Source: Puccinia triticina (lineage: Eukaryota; Basidiomycota; Pucciniomycetes; Pucciniales; Pucciniaceae). From it: a stretch of DNA of 64,000 nucleotides. A model generated the notes under the pieces. The model saw only the letters and a list, made by a program, of their open reading frames with translations. It was not told where the DNA came from and did no database searches. This document shows, piece by piece, positions 55,590 through 64,000 of the stretch (position 1 is the first letter of the stretch; each line of letters begins with the position of its first letter). Where the stretch lies: assembly GCF_026914185.1 (NCBI RefSeq), contig NC_070558.1, positions 6,457,501 through 6,521,500 on the forward strand. The letters run 5' to 3'. A program made the position numbers and the translations under genes.

Positions 55590-56126
55590 TCAATTTCTCA
55601 ACAATGCCTGTATTGCAGCACAATTGGGTGTTCGGCAGACTGGACATGTGTATGTTATTTGGAACCATGGTTCAATGCAGTTAGCGCAAAATATATGTTT
55701 GCATCTTGGTAGCTGTTTCAATATACCATCAGGTTGCATATATTCCTGGCAAATTGGACACAATGTCCCGGGAGGAATGTTGATACGCTGGGCTTCCCCA
55801 CTAGAACTGGCTTGATCAGTGGCTGTGTGAGCCAGATTTTCTGGAGCCGTGCTGCTGGATTTTTCTTCTTTGCTCATGGCGATATTGACACTGGGCTGCC
55901 GCCTTAAAAAAGATTTCAGCTCATGGAAAGCTTGAATGTTGAGGCTCAATCTTGTAAGCAAAATTTCACTCACATTTGGGGGTGTTTCTTCCGCCAAATT
56001 CAAATTGAATTGGTCCGGGAAGCGTTCAATTGTGCTGGAGTAACTAGCCGGGCCTTCAGCGTTTCCAAAGTCTGAATGGGGTGCAATTTCCATCAAAGTT
56101 TCCAGGGTCAAGCCTGGCCCAGAAAG
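55590..56126 (-). CDS. RING-finger protein, copy 1 (C-terminally shortened)
   Basis: Predicted RING E3 ubiquitin ligase. The exon opens after an acceptor (GTCTTCAG, complement at 56127-56134), and its frame is free of stops to 55590. The C-terminal half carries a C3HC4 finger: CPICQEYMQPDGILKQLPRC, then KHIFCANC and CPVC, with all eight zinc ligands present. The N-terminal part is acidic and unstructured (YSSTIERFPDQFNLNLAEE). Upstream exons were not resolved (likely 56150-56750), so the start is unknown. Compared with copy 2 at 60 kb it ends shortly after the finger and lacks the transmembrane tail, having diverged there. Shared exon borders and introns show that the two are duplicates. Confidence 0.7.
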   Translation of the reverse strand, partial: LSGPGLTLETLMEIAPHSDFGNAEGPASYSSTIERFPDQFNLNLAEETPPNVSEILLTRLSLNIQAFHELKSFLRRQPSVNIAMSKEEKSSSTAPENLAHTATDQASSSGEAQRINIPPGTLCPICQEYMQPDGILKQLPRCKHIFCANCIEPWFQITYTCPVCRTPNCAAIQALLRN

Positions 56127-57185
56127 CTGAAGACTGGGTTGTTAGCGGAAAGATTTGCCATCATCCATGACAAGATAAAGAGCGCTTAACTGTAAGATAT
56201 AATAACGGCACAGTAAATTTAAAGTTTTGAAGGCCTTTCATTCTTAATTAGAACATGTGAAAGGTCAAGAAGGTTTTCCAATAGTTTGGTTCAAGCATGT
56301 AAGTAATTTCTGTTGGTTTTTTGGTGGAGGGATTGCAACAATCACAAACCTAATCATTTGGCTTAGTTTGTTGCACCTGATGGTAATGAATATAAACCTG
56401 CACACACTATGCACCTGCAACAACCAGAGTGGTCGAGTTGAATAGAAATTGATGAAAGAAGGGCGTAATGGACAGCAGATCTATGCAGAAAAAGACATAC
56501 AAGAAATGATGACATTTTTTTGGTTGCTTGATTGTTCGGATGTAAATGGCGCAGATCTATACGTACCACTAATAATCTTTCTTCACTTTTGAGACAGCGC
56601 GGACCAACAGTTCTTGGCAAGATTACTTTTGATCCTTGGAGTAGGGTGTGATTTTGTGTATTCTGAGCATTGTTTTGTTTCGAACGCACTCCTGATCTGA
56701 GGCGTGCGTTTGAAACAAAACAGGAGTCTCCTGAGAATTCCTAAGGAGACATAGGCTGAAAGCTCAAAAATGAAGGAACATATATTCCTTCTGAGACTTG
56801 CAGCGGGTGTGAAACTAACTTAAAGTCCCTTTTTTTGGAGGGGTGGGGGGGGGGGGGGGGGGGCTACGGGCTGAGGGTCTTCCTCTCACCGCTTTTTGAC
56901 CCTGCTAGACAGGGATGGGTGGTGGGCCACGTGTCAGCTTGCTGACGTTTGGTGGCAGGGTGCGGGCTTGTGATATTGTTTTGTTTAGCGGCCTTGTTTT
57001 TTTATTATTATTTTGATGAATGATGGTGGTCTCTGATTTGTTCTGTCTGTTTTGTTGGAGGGGAAACCCTTGATTTTTTATATATATTTGGTTTGTTCAT
57101 TTTGTAGGGGGAACCCTTGAATTTTTTTTGCACAATTCTGAGACTTTGATATACTTGGATAACGTAACTTCCCATTGTTGCTTGT
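56127..57185. other. Upstream region of RING copy 1
   Basis: Parts of this region (56240-56340 and 56540-56820) are similar to 60860-61310 upstream of copy 2. They mark a direct segmental duplication that includes probable 5' exons or UTR, e.g. shared AATGAAGGAA and GACCAACAGTT. A G run (about 16) lies at 56846-56862. I could not build a confident first exon. Confidence 0.5.
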
Positions 57186-57582
57186 ATGCTTAAAAATCCC
57201 ACCAATAAAAAAACAAGTACAGTCAGTTGTGGACCTGGAATCCATATTCCCACAGGCCAAAAAATCCAAAAAATTCAGTGAATCATTTTGAATATGCATT
57301 CAAAAGTTTTAGAACTTTTTGACCATTTTGTACAAGGAGAAGGCTTTCAAAAATTAGGAAACTTCACCACTTACTGGTGCATTTTGGCATATCTTGAGAA
57401 AAATTTACTGATTTTTGAAAGCCTTGTCCTTGTACAAAGTGGCCAGAAAATTTAAAACTTTCAAATAAATATCTAACACAATTCACTAAATTATTTTGAT
57501 TTTTTGGCCTGTGGGAATATGGGTTCCAGGTCCCCAAATGACTGTACTTGTTTTTTTTATTAGTGGTATTTTTAAGCATACA
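57186..57582. mobile_element. ~400-bp hairpin MITE
   Basis: Nearly the whole element is an inverted repeat. TGTATGCTTAAAAAT, AACAAGTACAGTCA, CCATATTCCCACAGGCCAAA and AAGGCTTTCAAAAAT occur on the left in this order and are mirrored on the right, leaving a spacer of only about 30-50 bp near 57360-57400. The arms are about 85-90% alike, so the insertion is old. Target duplication not clear. Confidence 0.82.
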
Positions 57583-58094
57583 ATGAAGCTTCAAAAAACT
57601 CCAAATAAATTTACAGAGGACACTAATAAGCCTGTCTATTGACTGGTAATTTTTTTTGAAAAAGTTGCGCCCTTCACGCGCAGTGCGCGAAGTGTTTGCA
57701 AACTTTGCGCACTGCACAGTGCGCAAAGTAAGTCCGTTAAATTAAACCCTTATTACTTTAACTACACTCATCTTGCAATGTGTATTATCTTCAATTGTCT
57801 ATATATTTGACCTCAGTGTGTAATACTACACAGGAGTTATGCAACAATGAACTTTCTTCCTACTTGCTTCCATCACATTATTTTTTTCATCTCCCAGATC
57901 TAATGTAGATGGATTTCTGAAGCCTCCAAAATTTGGCTGTTTGGAAAACTCAGTTTTGCTTGGTTGTGGTGGATGGTTGGTCAGGACAAAGGGGAGATCT
58001 TTGGTAGTGTGAGGGCCAAGTTCAGTTGCCCTGGAAAATAATTCAATGTGGTGGCATGTTTATAATTTACAGTTTGTTTTAAAACAGGTTTTGC

Positions 58095-58313
58095 TTCAAG
58101 AAAAAGTCAAGAAAGTGCCACCAGTTGACATGTGAGAACTCTAAGGAATCTGTTGATTTTTTGTAGGTTGCCATTGGCCAAACTTCAATGCATGGTCACT
58201 GTGCATCATGACTGTGCAAAAAAATGATGTTTGCTTGAGCGGAGCTAGAATGGAATTTACACAGGATTATGGTGCATGTCAACTGGTGGCACTTGCTTGA
58301 CTTTTTCTTCTAG
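58095..58313. mobile_element. ~220-bp MITE
   Basis: AAGAAAAAGTCAAG then AAGTGCCACCAGTTGACATG at the left is mirrored at the right (CATGTCAACTGGTGGCACTT, CTTGACTTTTTCTT). The arms are about 36 bp with one or two differences. Inner sequence is non-coding. Confidence 0.8.
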
Positions 58314-60031
58314 TGTTTGAAACTGCTTTGGGAATGTATCTGCACCAACAAAATATTTTGTCCATTTCAAATTTATTTAAAACTTTGTGGTTCTTCTTAA
58401 TTTTAATGAAGCGGAGAGGATGAGAATGTAAGTGGGAGAAAAAGCTCTGCAGCTTGTTATGTGGGCCTAAATACAGTCTTGAGGGCGGGCAAGTGTTTCA
58501 GAATTTGAGTCTTGACCTAACCCGTCTGAAGTTCTCATGCAAGTACCGCAGGTGTTGAAACCAATTCAACCTCAGAAATTGCATAAAGGGCCAAATACAG
58601 TCTTCATGCCTAAATTTGCTGCAACAGATAGTGATTATTCATTCGCCAGTGAAGACACGTACCATAAGCTGCAAAGTGAAGTAGATATGAAGAAAGGAAA
58701 TCTCATGAATTCTAGATGCTTGCAATAGCAAGCTTTATTCTAGAGTAGCAAACACCTGGGAATCCTTCACCTCATTTTCCAGTTTCAAATTCAACTGCTC
58801 CTTTGGACCTGGCACCGGCTGGATAAGATTGGGTATTGCGGTCTGTTTGGGAAAGTGCATCAACAACAACACCTTCAAGATATTGGACCTTGGGTAAAAC
58901 TACACCTTCCACAAGTTCATCCCATTTTCTCTCTCCATGGCAATAGCTTGTTCACACATAGTGTGCATTCTAAAATTATTTGGATAGGGTGTTTTTTGTG
59001 TTTTTTGCAGGGCATGCATCTGTAAGGGTGAAGTCCCCTTCACTGGAAACTGGGCTCAGAGGGGGCGCAGACACAAACTTCTACAACAAACCAAGGGTGA
59101 GGAGCTTGTATTGCGCTGGCTCAGAGAGAATGATAGTCAGTTCTCTACTGATGAAAGAGAATGAAGAAGAACAAGAGAAAGGAAAGGCCTTACCTGGCTC
59201 AGAGAGAATGATAGTCATTTCTCTACTGAGCCAGAGAAGATGAGAGCTTGAGCTATGTACAAGTATGTGAAAGGCCAGGTGTCCATTGGTGACACCTTGG
59301 GAACCCCAAAGGAGGAGAGGGGTTTACAGCATCAATCAGTAGTTAGTGATGGGTGCTGTGTTTTGTCCTCTTTTCAAAGACCGGCAATCTCTCCTAGATT
59401 AAGGCAATTCACCTGCTTTGGGGGACCCTGATGCAGCCTGGGCTGGTGCCAAGGGCCCCTCACACAAAGATCAATCCTCTAAAGGACGGACTTCTGACCA
59501 ATATTTCACAACTGAACCAGAAGCTTGGGAAATTTTGGCAGGGAAAATGTTGCCCTCAAATTTGCCCCACCTTTATGGAGAAAAACAATCCAGCTGAAAG
59601 GCCTAATTTTTCCATTGGATCTGTGGTTGCTATAGCCCCAGTGCCAATTAAACAAGGGTTTGTGTTTTTTCATGTTGCAAAACATTCAACCAAGATCATT
59701 TTTAATACTATTCTACTGTATATGTGCATAGGTTATCAAAACAACGACTTCTGAATCACATCTCTCTCTTCTACTCCCAACATAAGTATCAATAAACATT
59801 TCAATAATTTGGCTTGGTGGGTAGCAATATGATCATTGGACGCCGCTTCAAATATTTGAACAGCCTCCCGGCGGATAGCACTTCAACAGGAATAGCTGCT
59901 GCTTGGAAGTTCTTCCTTAGGCGTAGAAATATTTAGGGCTGGTTTTGAAAGAGGCACATCAGAAGCATTTGATTTCATTAACAGTTGAGCTAAACTGAGA
60001 GTCCACAGGCAAATTCATCTACATAAAAGAC
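58314..60031. other. Region without convincing gene
   Basis: 58770-58800 (ATCCTTCACCTCATTTTCCA) is similar to 61530-61560, extending the duplicated segment. A ~20-bp word GCTCAGAGAGAATGATAGTC is repeated at about 59118 and 59200 within a low-complexity GA-rich stretch. Open frames at 58537-58728 and 59431-59754 are not supported by any recognisable motif. Confidence 0.45.
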
Positions 60032-60720
60032 TTACTGGAGTATAAACTGAAACACTATAATTAGCAAAAGGCAGACAACCGCGGAAAGATAACACCGCCC
60101 GAGGAGCGTGCGCCTTCGCTGCATTTGGACCTGAACTTCGACATATCGTATTACAACTTGAGGATTTAATTGCGATGCCACATCGGGATTATTGCTTTCG
60201 TGTTCGATGTATGCCCGTTTTGCAGCAGAATCGGCCCTTCGGCACAATGGACATCTTGGATTTAATTGCAACCATGGGTCGATGCATTTAGCGCAAAACA
60301 CATGTTTGCATTTTGGTAGCTGTTTCAAGATATTATCAGGTCGCATAGTTTCCCGGCAAATCACACACAATCTTCCGGGAGGAATGTTGATGCGGAGGGC
60401 TTCCCCAGTGGCTGTGTGACCCGATGTTTGCGGAGCCGTGCTGATGGCATCTTCATCTTCACCAATGGCAAAATCTACCCCAGGCTGCTTGCCTCGGAAA
60501 AAAAAAAAAAATAAGCTCGCAGAAAGATGAAACTGAAGGCTCAATCTTATTGGCAGAATGCACACACATCCGAGGGTGTGTCTTCCGCCAAATTCACATT
60601 GAGTTGGTCTGGGTAGCGTTCAAATGTGTTGGAGTAACTAGCCGGCCCTTCAGCGTGTCCCAAGTCTGAATGTGGTGCGACGTCTACCGCAGTGTGCATG
60701 GTCAAGCCTGGCCCAACAAA
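60032..60720 (-). pseudogene. RING-finger protein, copy 2, with C-terminal membrane anchor and frameshifted N-terminus
   Basis: The C3HC4 finger is intact: CVICRETMRPDNILKQLPKC, KHVFCAKC, CPLC. After it comes a charged stretch and a final hydrophobic segment (YLSAVVCLLLIIVFQFIL), so the protein would be a tail-anchored RING ligase on an internal membrane. The exon begins after an acceptor (CTTTAG, complement at 60721-60726), as in copy 1, and reads PHSDLGHAEGPASYSNTFER. A one-base deletion near 60560, relative to copy 1, then breaks the frame, and an A-run of 13 near 60500 is another likely slip. Translation from a later ATG could still make finger plus anchor. It is probably decaying; homopolymer sequencing error is the alternative. 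Confidence 0.65.
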
Positions 60721-61817
60721 CTAAAGATTGCATCGTTAGCGGCAAGATTTGACAATGATAATCGCGTGCCAAAATGAAATAAAGAGCGCTTAACTGCTAA
60801 GGATGATACCCAAACAGCCGTCATAAAGTTTTGAAACAATTTCATTCTTAAGCACGTATGACAGCTCAAGGAGGTTTTCCGACAGTTTCGCTCGAGGATG
60901 TAAGCAATTTTTGTTAGTTTCTTGATAGAGGGATTATTCCTATCTATAAGCCCAAATGATTAGTTAATTTGCACTTGACAAGATGTAAGATACACCAGCA
61001 CACAACCGAATAGATATTGCTAGACGAAGGACACGGTGGACTGGAGATCTAAATCAAAGAATGTTTGGAGAGAAATACGTGCGAGAAACAATGTTAGTGC
61101 TGTCGATTTGGTTACTTGATGGTTGGAATGGAAAACGGCGAAGACTGGCACGTACTAGTCTTTCGACGTCACTTTTTAGAGAGCACTGACCAACAGTTTT
61201 TGGGATGTTTTTGAGAGTGCCTTGGGGACATCCTTGAAGTCTAGAAGTCCCGAGGGGCACAGCTGGAAAGCACAAAAATGAAGGAAGATTCCCTCCGAGA
61301 CTTGAGACGGGTCTCAACCCGCCCGGGGACCTCTAATTTTATGTCCTACCGCAATAGTAAATTGTAACTGGCGCCTACCGGCTCGACTCCGATTGGATAG
61401 GTTAGTCAAGACCTGTATCCCAAGGAAATTAGGATACATACAGGGGAAGAAGTGAAATCTCCAGAATCCTATGGTAGACTGGAGCCCTCTGGAGGCTCGT
61501 GACAGCATTGTAGCGACCCCGACCCGCTGGGCATCCTTCACCTCATTGGCCGGTTTCAAATTCAACCGTGCCTTGGGCAAGTCATCCATCGCCTTTACCA
61601 TTGACCCTTGGCTGAGGTGAATGAAACTTCACAATCAACTTCCCTTTTATGTACGTGATGATAGATGGGGCAAAATGTACATGTCTATTCCTGTAGACGA
61701 GGCATGATGACCTGGGTAGGAAGAACTGTCAATGGGCACCGGATGGAGAGAGTCGGTCTGACTGCTGGAGGCTCTTGGCACCCATGAAAAGGTATTCGCG
61801 GCAGTAAAACTTGATAG

Positions 61818-62215
61818 AGATTTGGCCCACTTCAATCTGAGCCTCATCCTCTCACAGCCTGTTGAACTTGCACACTGCTCATACGGACGGGTTTTCCAGC
61901 TGTTCATATGGTCAACAAGCAGGCAATTAAAATTCCTCTTGGCAATCAAACTGAAAGCTCCAAACCGAGCCTGCAGCAATCAGGAGCGTTTGATCCGAAT
62001 GCTCGTTCAAAATGACTGGGACCTTCTGCCACACCTCTTACCGTGGACAAGTGGCCGGGAGGTGGGACTGACTCGGGAAAGCTGCATGAGTATTGGAATT
62101 TTAATTATTGCCTGCTTGTTGCCCATATGAACAGCTGGAAAAAGCGTCCGTATGAGCCGTCTGCAAGTTCACCAGGCTGTGAGGGGATGAGGCTCGATGA
62201 GATTGAACAGGTCCA
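61818..62215. repeat. Inverted repeat with ~125-bp arms
   Basis: 61818-61943 and 62087-62215 are inverted copies (about 85% alike). Shared blocks are CAGCTGTTCATATGG, CAACAAGCAGGCAAT, TCATACGGACG and the CTCACAGCCTG region. Translated, both arms keep MNSWK-RPYE-ASS-GCE-MRL, so they look like pieces of one old coding sequence present in both orientations. A further partial copy (CAGTTCAATCTCATCGACC) lies at 62695. The wider region 61315-62870 has no intact gene that I can support. Confidence 0.65.
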
Positions 62216-62874
62216 AAGCTCTATCAAGCTTTAGCTGTGCCCCCGGTCAAAAACTGTGGCCCGGCTAATTCAAAATTTTGATCAGCTGCTCTTTTAAACG
62301 ATAAAGGGGGAGGAGTCTTATTTTAGACGAGGGATCGGGTAAAAACAGCTGCCAATAGGATTGATCCAGATGGTGTCGGGGGTGGACATGCCCGATAAAC
62401 ATGAAGAGTTGCCATGAGCTCCTCCTTGCTAATCCTTCTCATGAGCGGGAGCAGAAACCGAGAAGGATGTAGCTCTAAAGGGTCAGCTGGGATGCATATT
62501 TCTGAAAGGGGGTATATTTGGTCTTCTCATGATAACCTTCCTATTAGTACACCAGAACCTGATGGTGATCTCCTAGTCACTCCAGCCGGACAGATGGAGA
62601 GTCGGTCTCACTGCTCGAGGCTCTTAAGCTGTACATCCACCCAAAACTTGAGAAACATTTTTCGCAGCAATCAAACTTGAAAGACATTCGGACCAGTTCA
62701 ATCTCATCGACCATCGTCCCCCTCACAGAGTACTCATCTGGCTTGCTCCGGCTTTTCTTTGGTCAAGTACACTACAGCCAGCCAAATCAAACTCTTAATA
62801 CTCGTCAAGCAGCTCTCCCGAGACAGTCCCACCTCTCAAGCACGGCAGCGGCTCCCAGTCATCCCTTGAAGAGC

Positions 62875-63988
62875 ATGCGGATGAACCGGCATCAACCTCG
62901 AATATCCTGTGCGCATTTGGCCTTTCTAGTCATCATCGCAGGCTCGGTGTTGGGCTTTAGGTTTGGTTTCAAAGAGTCAAACTCGGTATCGTCAACCAAC
63001 GACAATGTTCGAGCGATCTCAGAGAATCATGAGATGCAATTGCCCGATCTGGCAAGCGATCTCGAGGAGCGACTCCAAGGCGTTAGCAGCAGCAATGGTA
63101 AGTTTGAGAGCTCTCACGTGAAGTGCGTACAAGATTGAACAATTTGCTGCCTGCACTGCCTGCTACAGAACCCGACCGAGAGGAAAGTTCATGCTACAGT
63201 CGGATCTTTGGTGCTCTCACGAATCAGGGGAAGAGCACAACTCCGGAGCCCTCGTTATGTTCAGTGTTGGGTCGTTCAGAAGCACACCGAACGGCGTTTG
63301 CTGCCAGGTTGACAATCTGTGAATTGGAAACCAACCGGCTAACACTCCCAAGAGAATGCACCCTATGGATCGAAGGCGGATCTGAACCCACTTCCCCAAA
63401 GCTCCAAGCTTGCGTCGGTGCATTGCATGCCTCTCCACAGTCCTGGTCTTCGTTTACCGGCCATCAAAGAGAAGCGGTTCAACTTTGCTTTGCTCGTCAC
63501 AAACTACAAGGAATCGGTAAATTGTATCAAGTCCTATACAGAGCTTTTTTGTTTCGCCATCCTCATCGTGATCTATTCTTTCCTTTTTACCAGAGCTGGC
63601 CACTTCGCTGAATCTTGAAACCATAAAGTTCTCAACTGATATGATCAGATTAGGGAGACTGGACCATCAATCCAACCAAGAAGATCTCCGGAAGCTGCGT
63701 GATCATATGAGAAGTTTATTCGATCAAAGCATCCAAAGCTTCCACTCGGTCTCTGAAAGCAATCGGCAGGAGTCGCAGAAAATCTTCCAAGAACTAGAAA
63801 ACCGATTCCAGGATGTAAAGAACCACCTGTATGAACGCAATGAACAGATGTGGAAAGAGTTCAATTCCCATCAAAACCAGCAGATCGATACTCTTCATGA
63901 TAGGGTTCAATCGCTCAACAATAACCATGAACTGAAAGTGAACGAGAATGTGAATAACTTTATACAAACGGTCAGCGCTTCCCCATAG
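62875..63988 (+). CDS. KAR5: KAR5/Tht1-like nuclear fusion protein (3' end probably beyond the window)
   Basis: Predicted membrane protein of the KAR5 family, required for fusion of nuclear envelopes during karyogamy. Exons 62875-63097, 63169-63516 and 63594 onward join in phase. The first exon encodes a signal peptide or signal anchor (CAHLAFLVIIAGSVLGFRF). Exon 2 has the family's cysteine pattern: a cysteine at SSCYSRIF, then RTAFAARLTICELE, PRECTLW, KLQACVGALHASPQSWSSFT and REAVQLCFARH. Exon 3 starts LATSLNLETIKFS and continues as a long coiled coil (LENRFQDVKNHLYERNEQMW). Family members end with membrane segments, which are absent before the stop at 63986-63988. A donor GTCAGC at 63969 suggests that another exon follows outside the window. 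The family call is from pattern recognition only. Confidence 0.72.
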
Positions 63989-64000
63989 CCCTATGCGACT

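Overview
The window looks like nuclear DNA of a rust fungus (Basidiomycota, Pucciniales, probably Puccinia or a close relative). Reasons: small multi-exon genes with GT-AG introns of roughly 60-150 bp, an intron-containing nuclear tRNA-Tyr, wax-synthase-type acyltransferases of the fungal kind, a secreted-protein gene without recognisable domains, and a very high load of hAT, CACTA-type, Mutator-like, Helitron and Ty1/copia elements. The genus is inferred from overall resemblance; nothing was searched.

Layout. 1-10.2 kb is a three-level nest: a decayed hAT transposase gene holds, in its last intron, an 8.6-kb CACTA element (TSD TAA), built mostly of inverted arrays of a ~172-bp repeat, and that element holds a nearly intact 3.6-kb hAT element. 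11.0-14.9 kb is an imperfect TIR element with a palindromic repeat array and another broken hAT inside. 15.3-18.8 kb is a chain of Mutator-like non-autonomous elements with 9-bp TSDs; one contains a CACTA-like element that itself holds two MITEs and a minisatellite. 19.2-23.2 kb carries two GC-rich wax-synthase-like genes, tail to tail as an inverted duplication. 23-31 kb is repeat-rich: MITEs, a captured 218-bp piece of one wax-synthase gene, a decayed Helitron helicase and degenerate arrays. 31.0-33.6 kb is a five-exon gene for a predicted secreted protein of 668 aa, followed at 40 bp by a third CACTA-like element with a tRNA-like gene. 37.5-42.8 kb is the main gene island: a third wax-synthase-like gene, tRNA-Tyr, a TspO/MBR gene and a FAHD1-like hydrolase gene. 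43-55 kb holds a TIR element, a decayed Ty1/copia element with 100-bp LTRs (itself carrying a TA-flanked MITE), a striking 604-bp foldback element made of palindromic units, and a further stem-loop TIR element. 55.6-64 kb has two decaying paralogous RING-finger genes, hairpin MITEs and, at the right edge, a KAR5-like nuclear-fusion gene.

Functionally the host genes are independent: lipid acyl transfer (three wax-synthase-like genes), tetrapyrrole/sterol-related membrane biology (TspO), mitochondrial oxo-acid metabolism (FAHD1-like), ubiquitin ligation (RING) and karyogamy (KAR5). No operon-like logic is expected or seen. The most unusual material is the transposon architecture: repeat-built CACTA elements, and elements at several sites that carry arrays of palindromic units related to CTCTCGATGACCGG. 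All exon models were made by eye from reading frame and splice-phase agreement.
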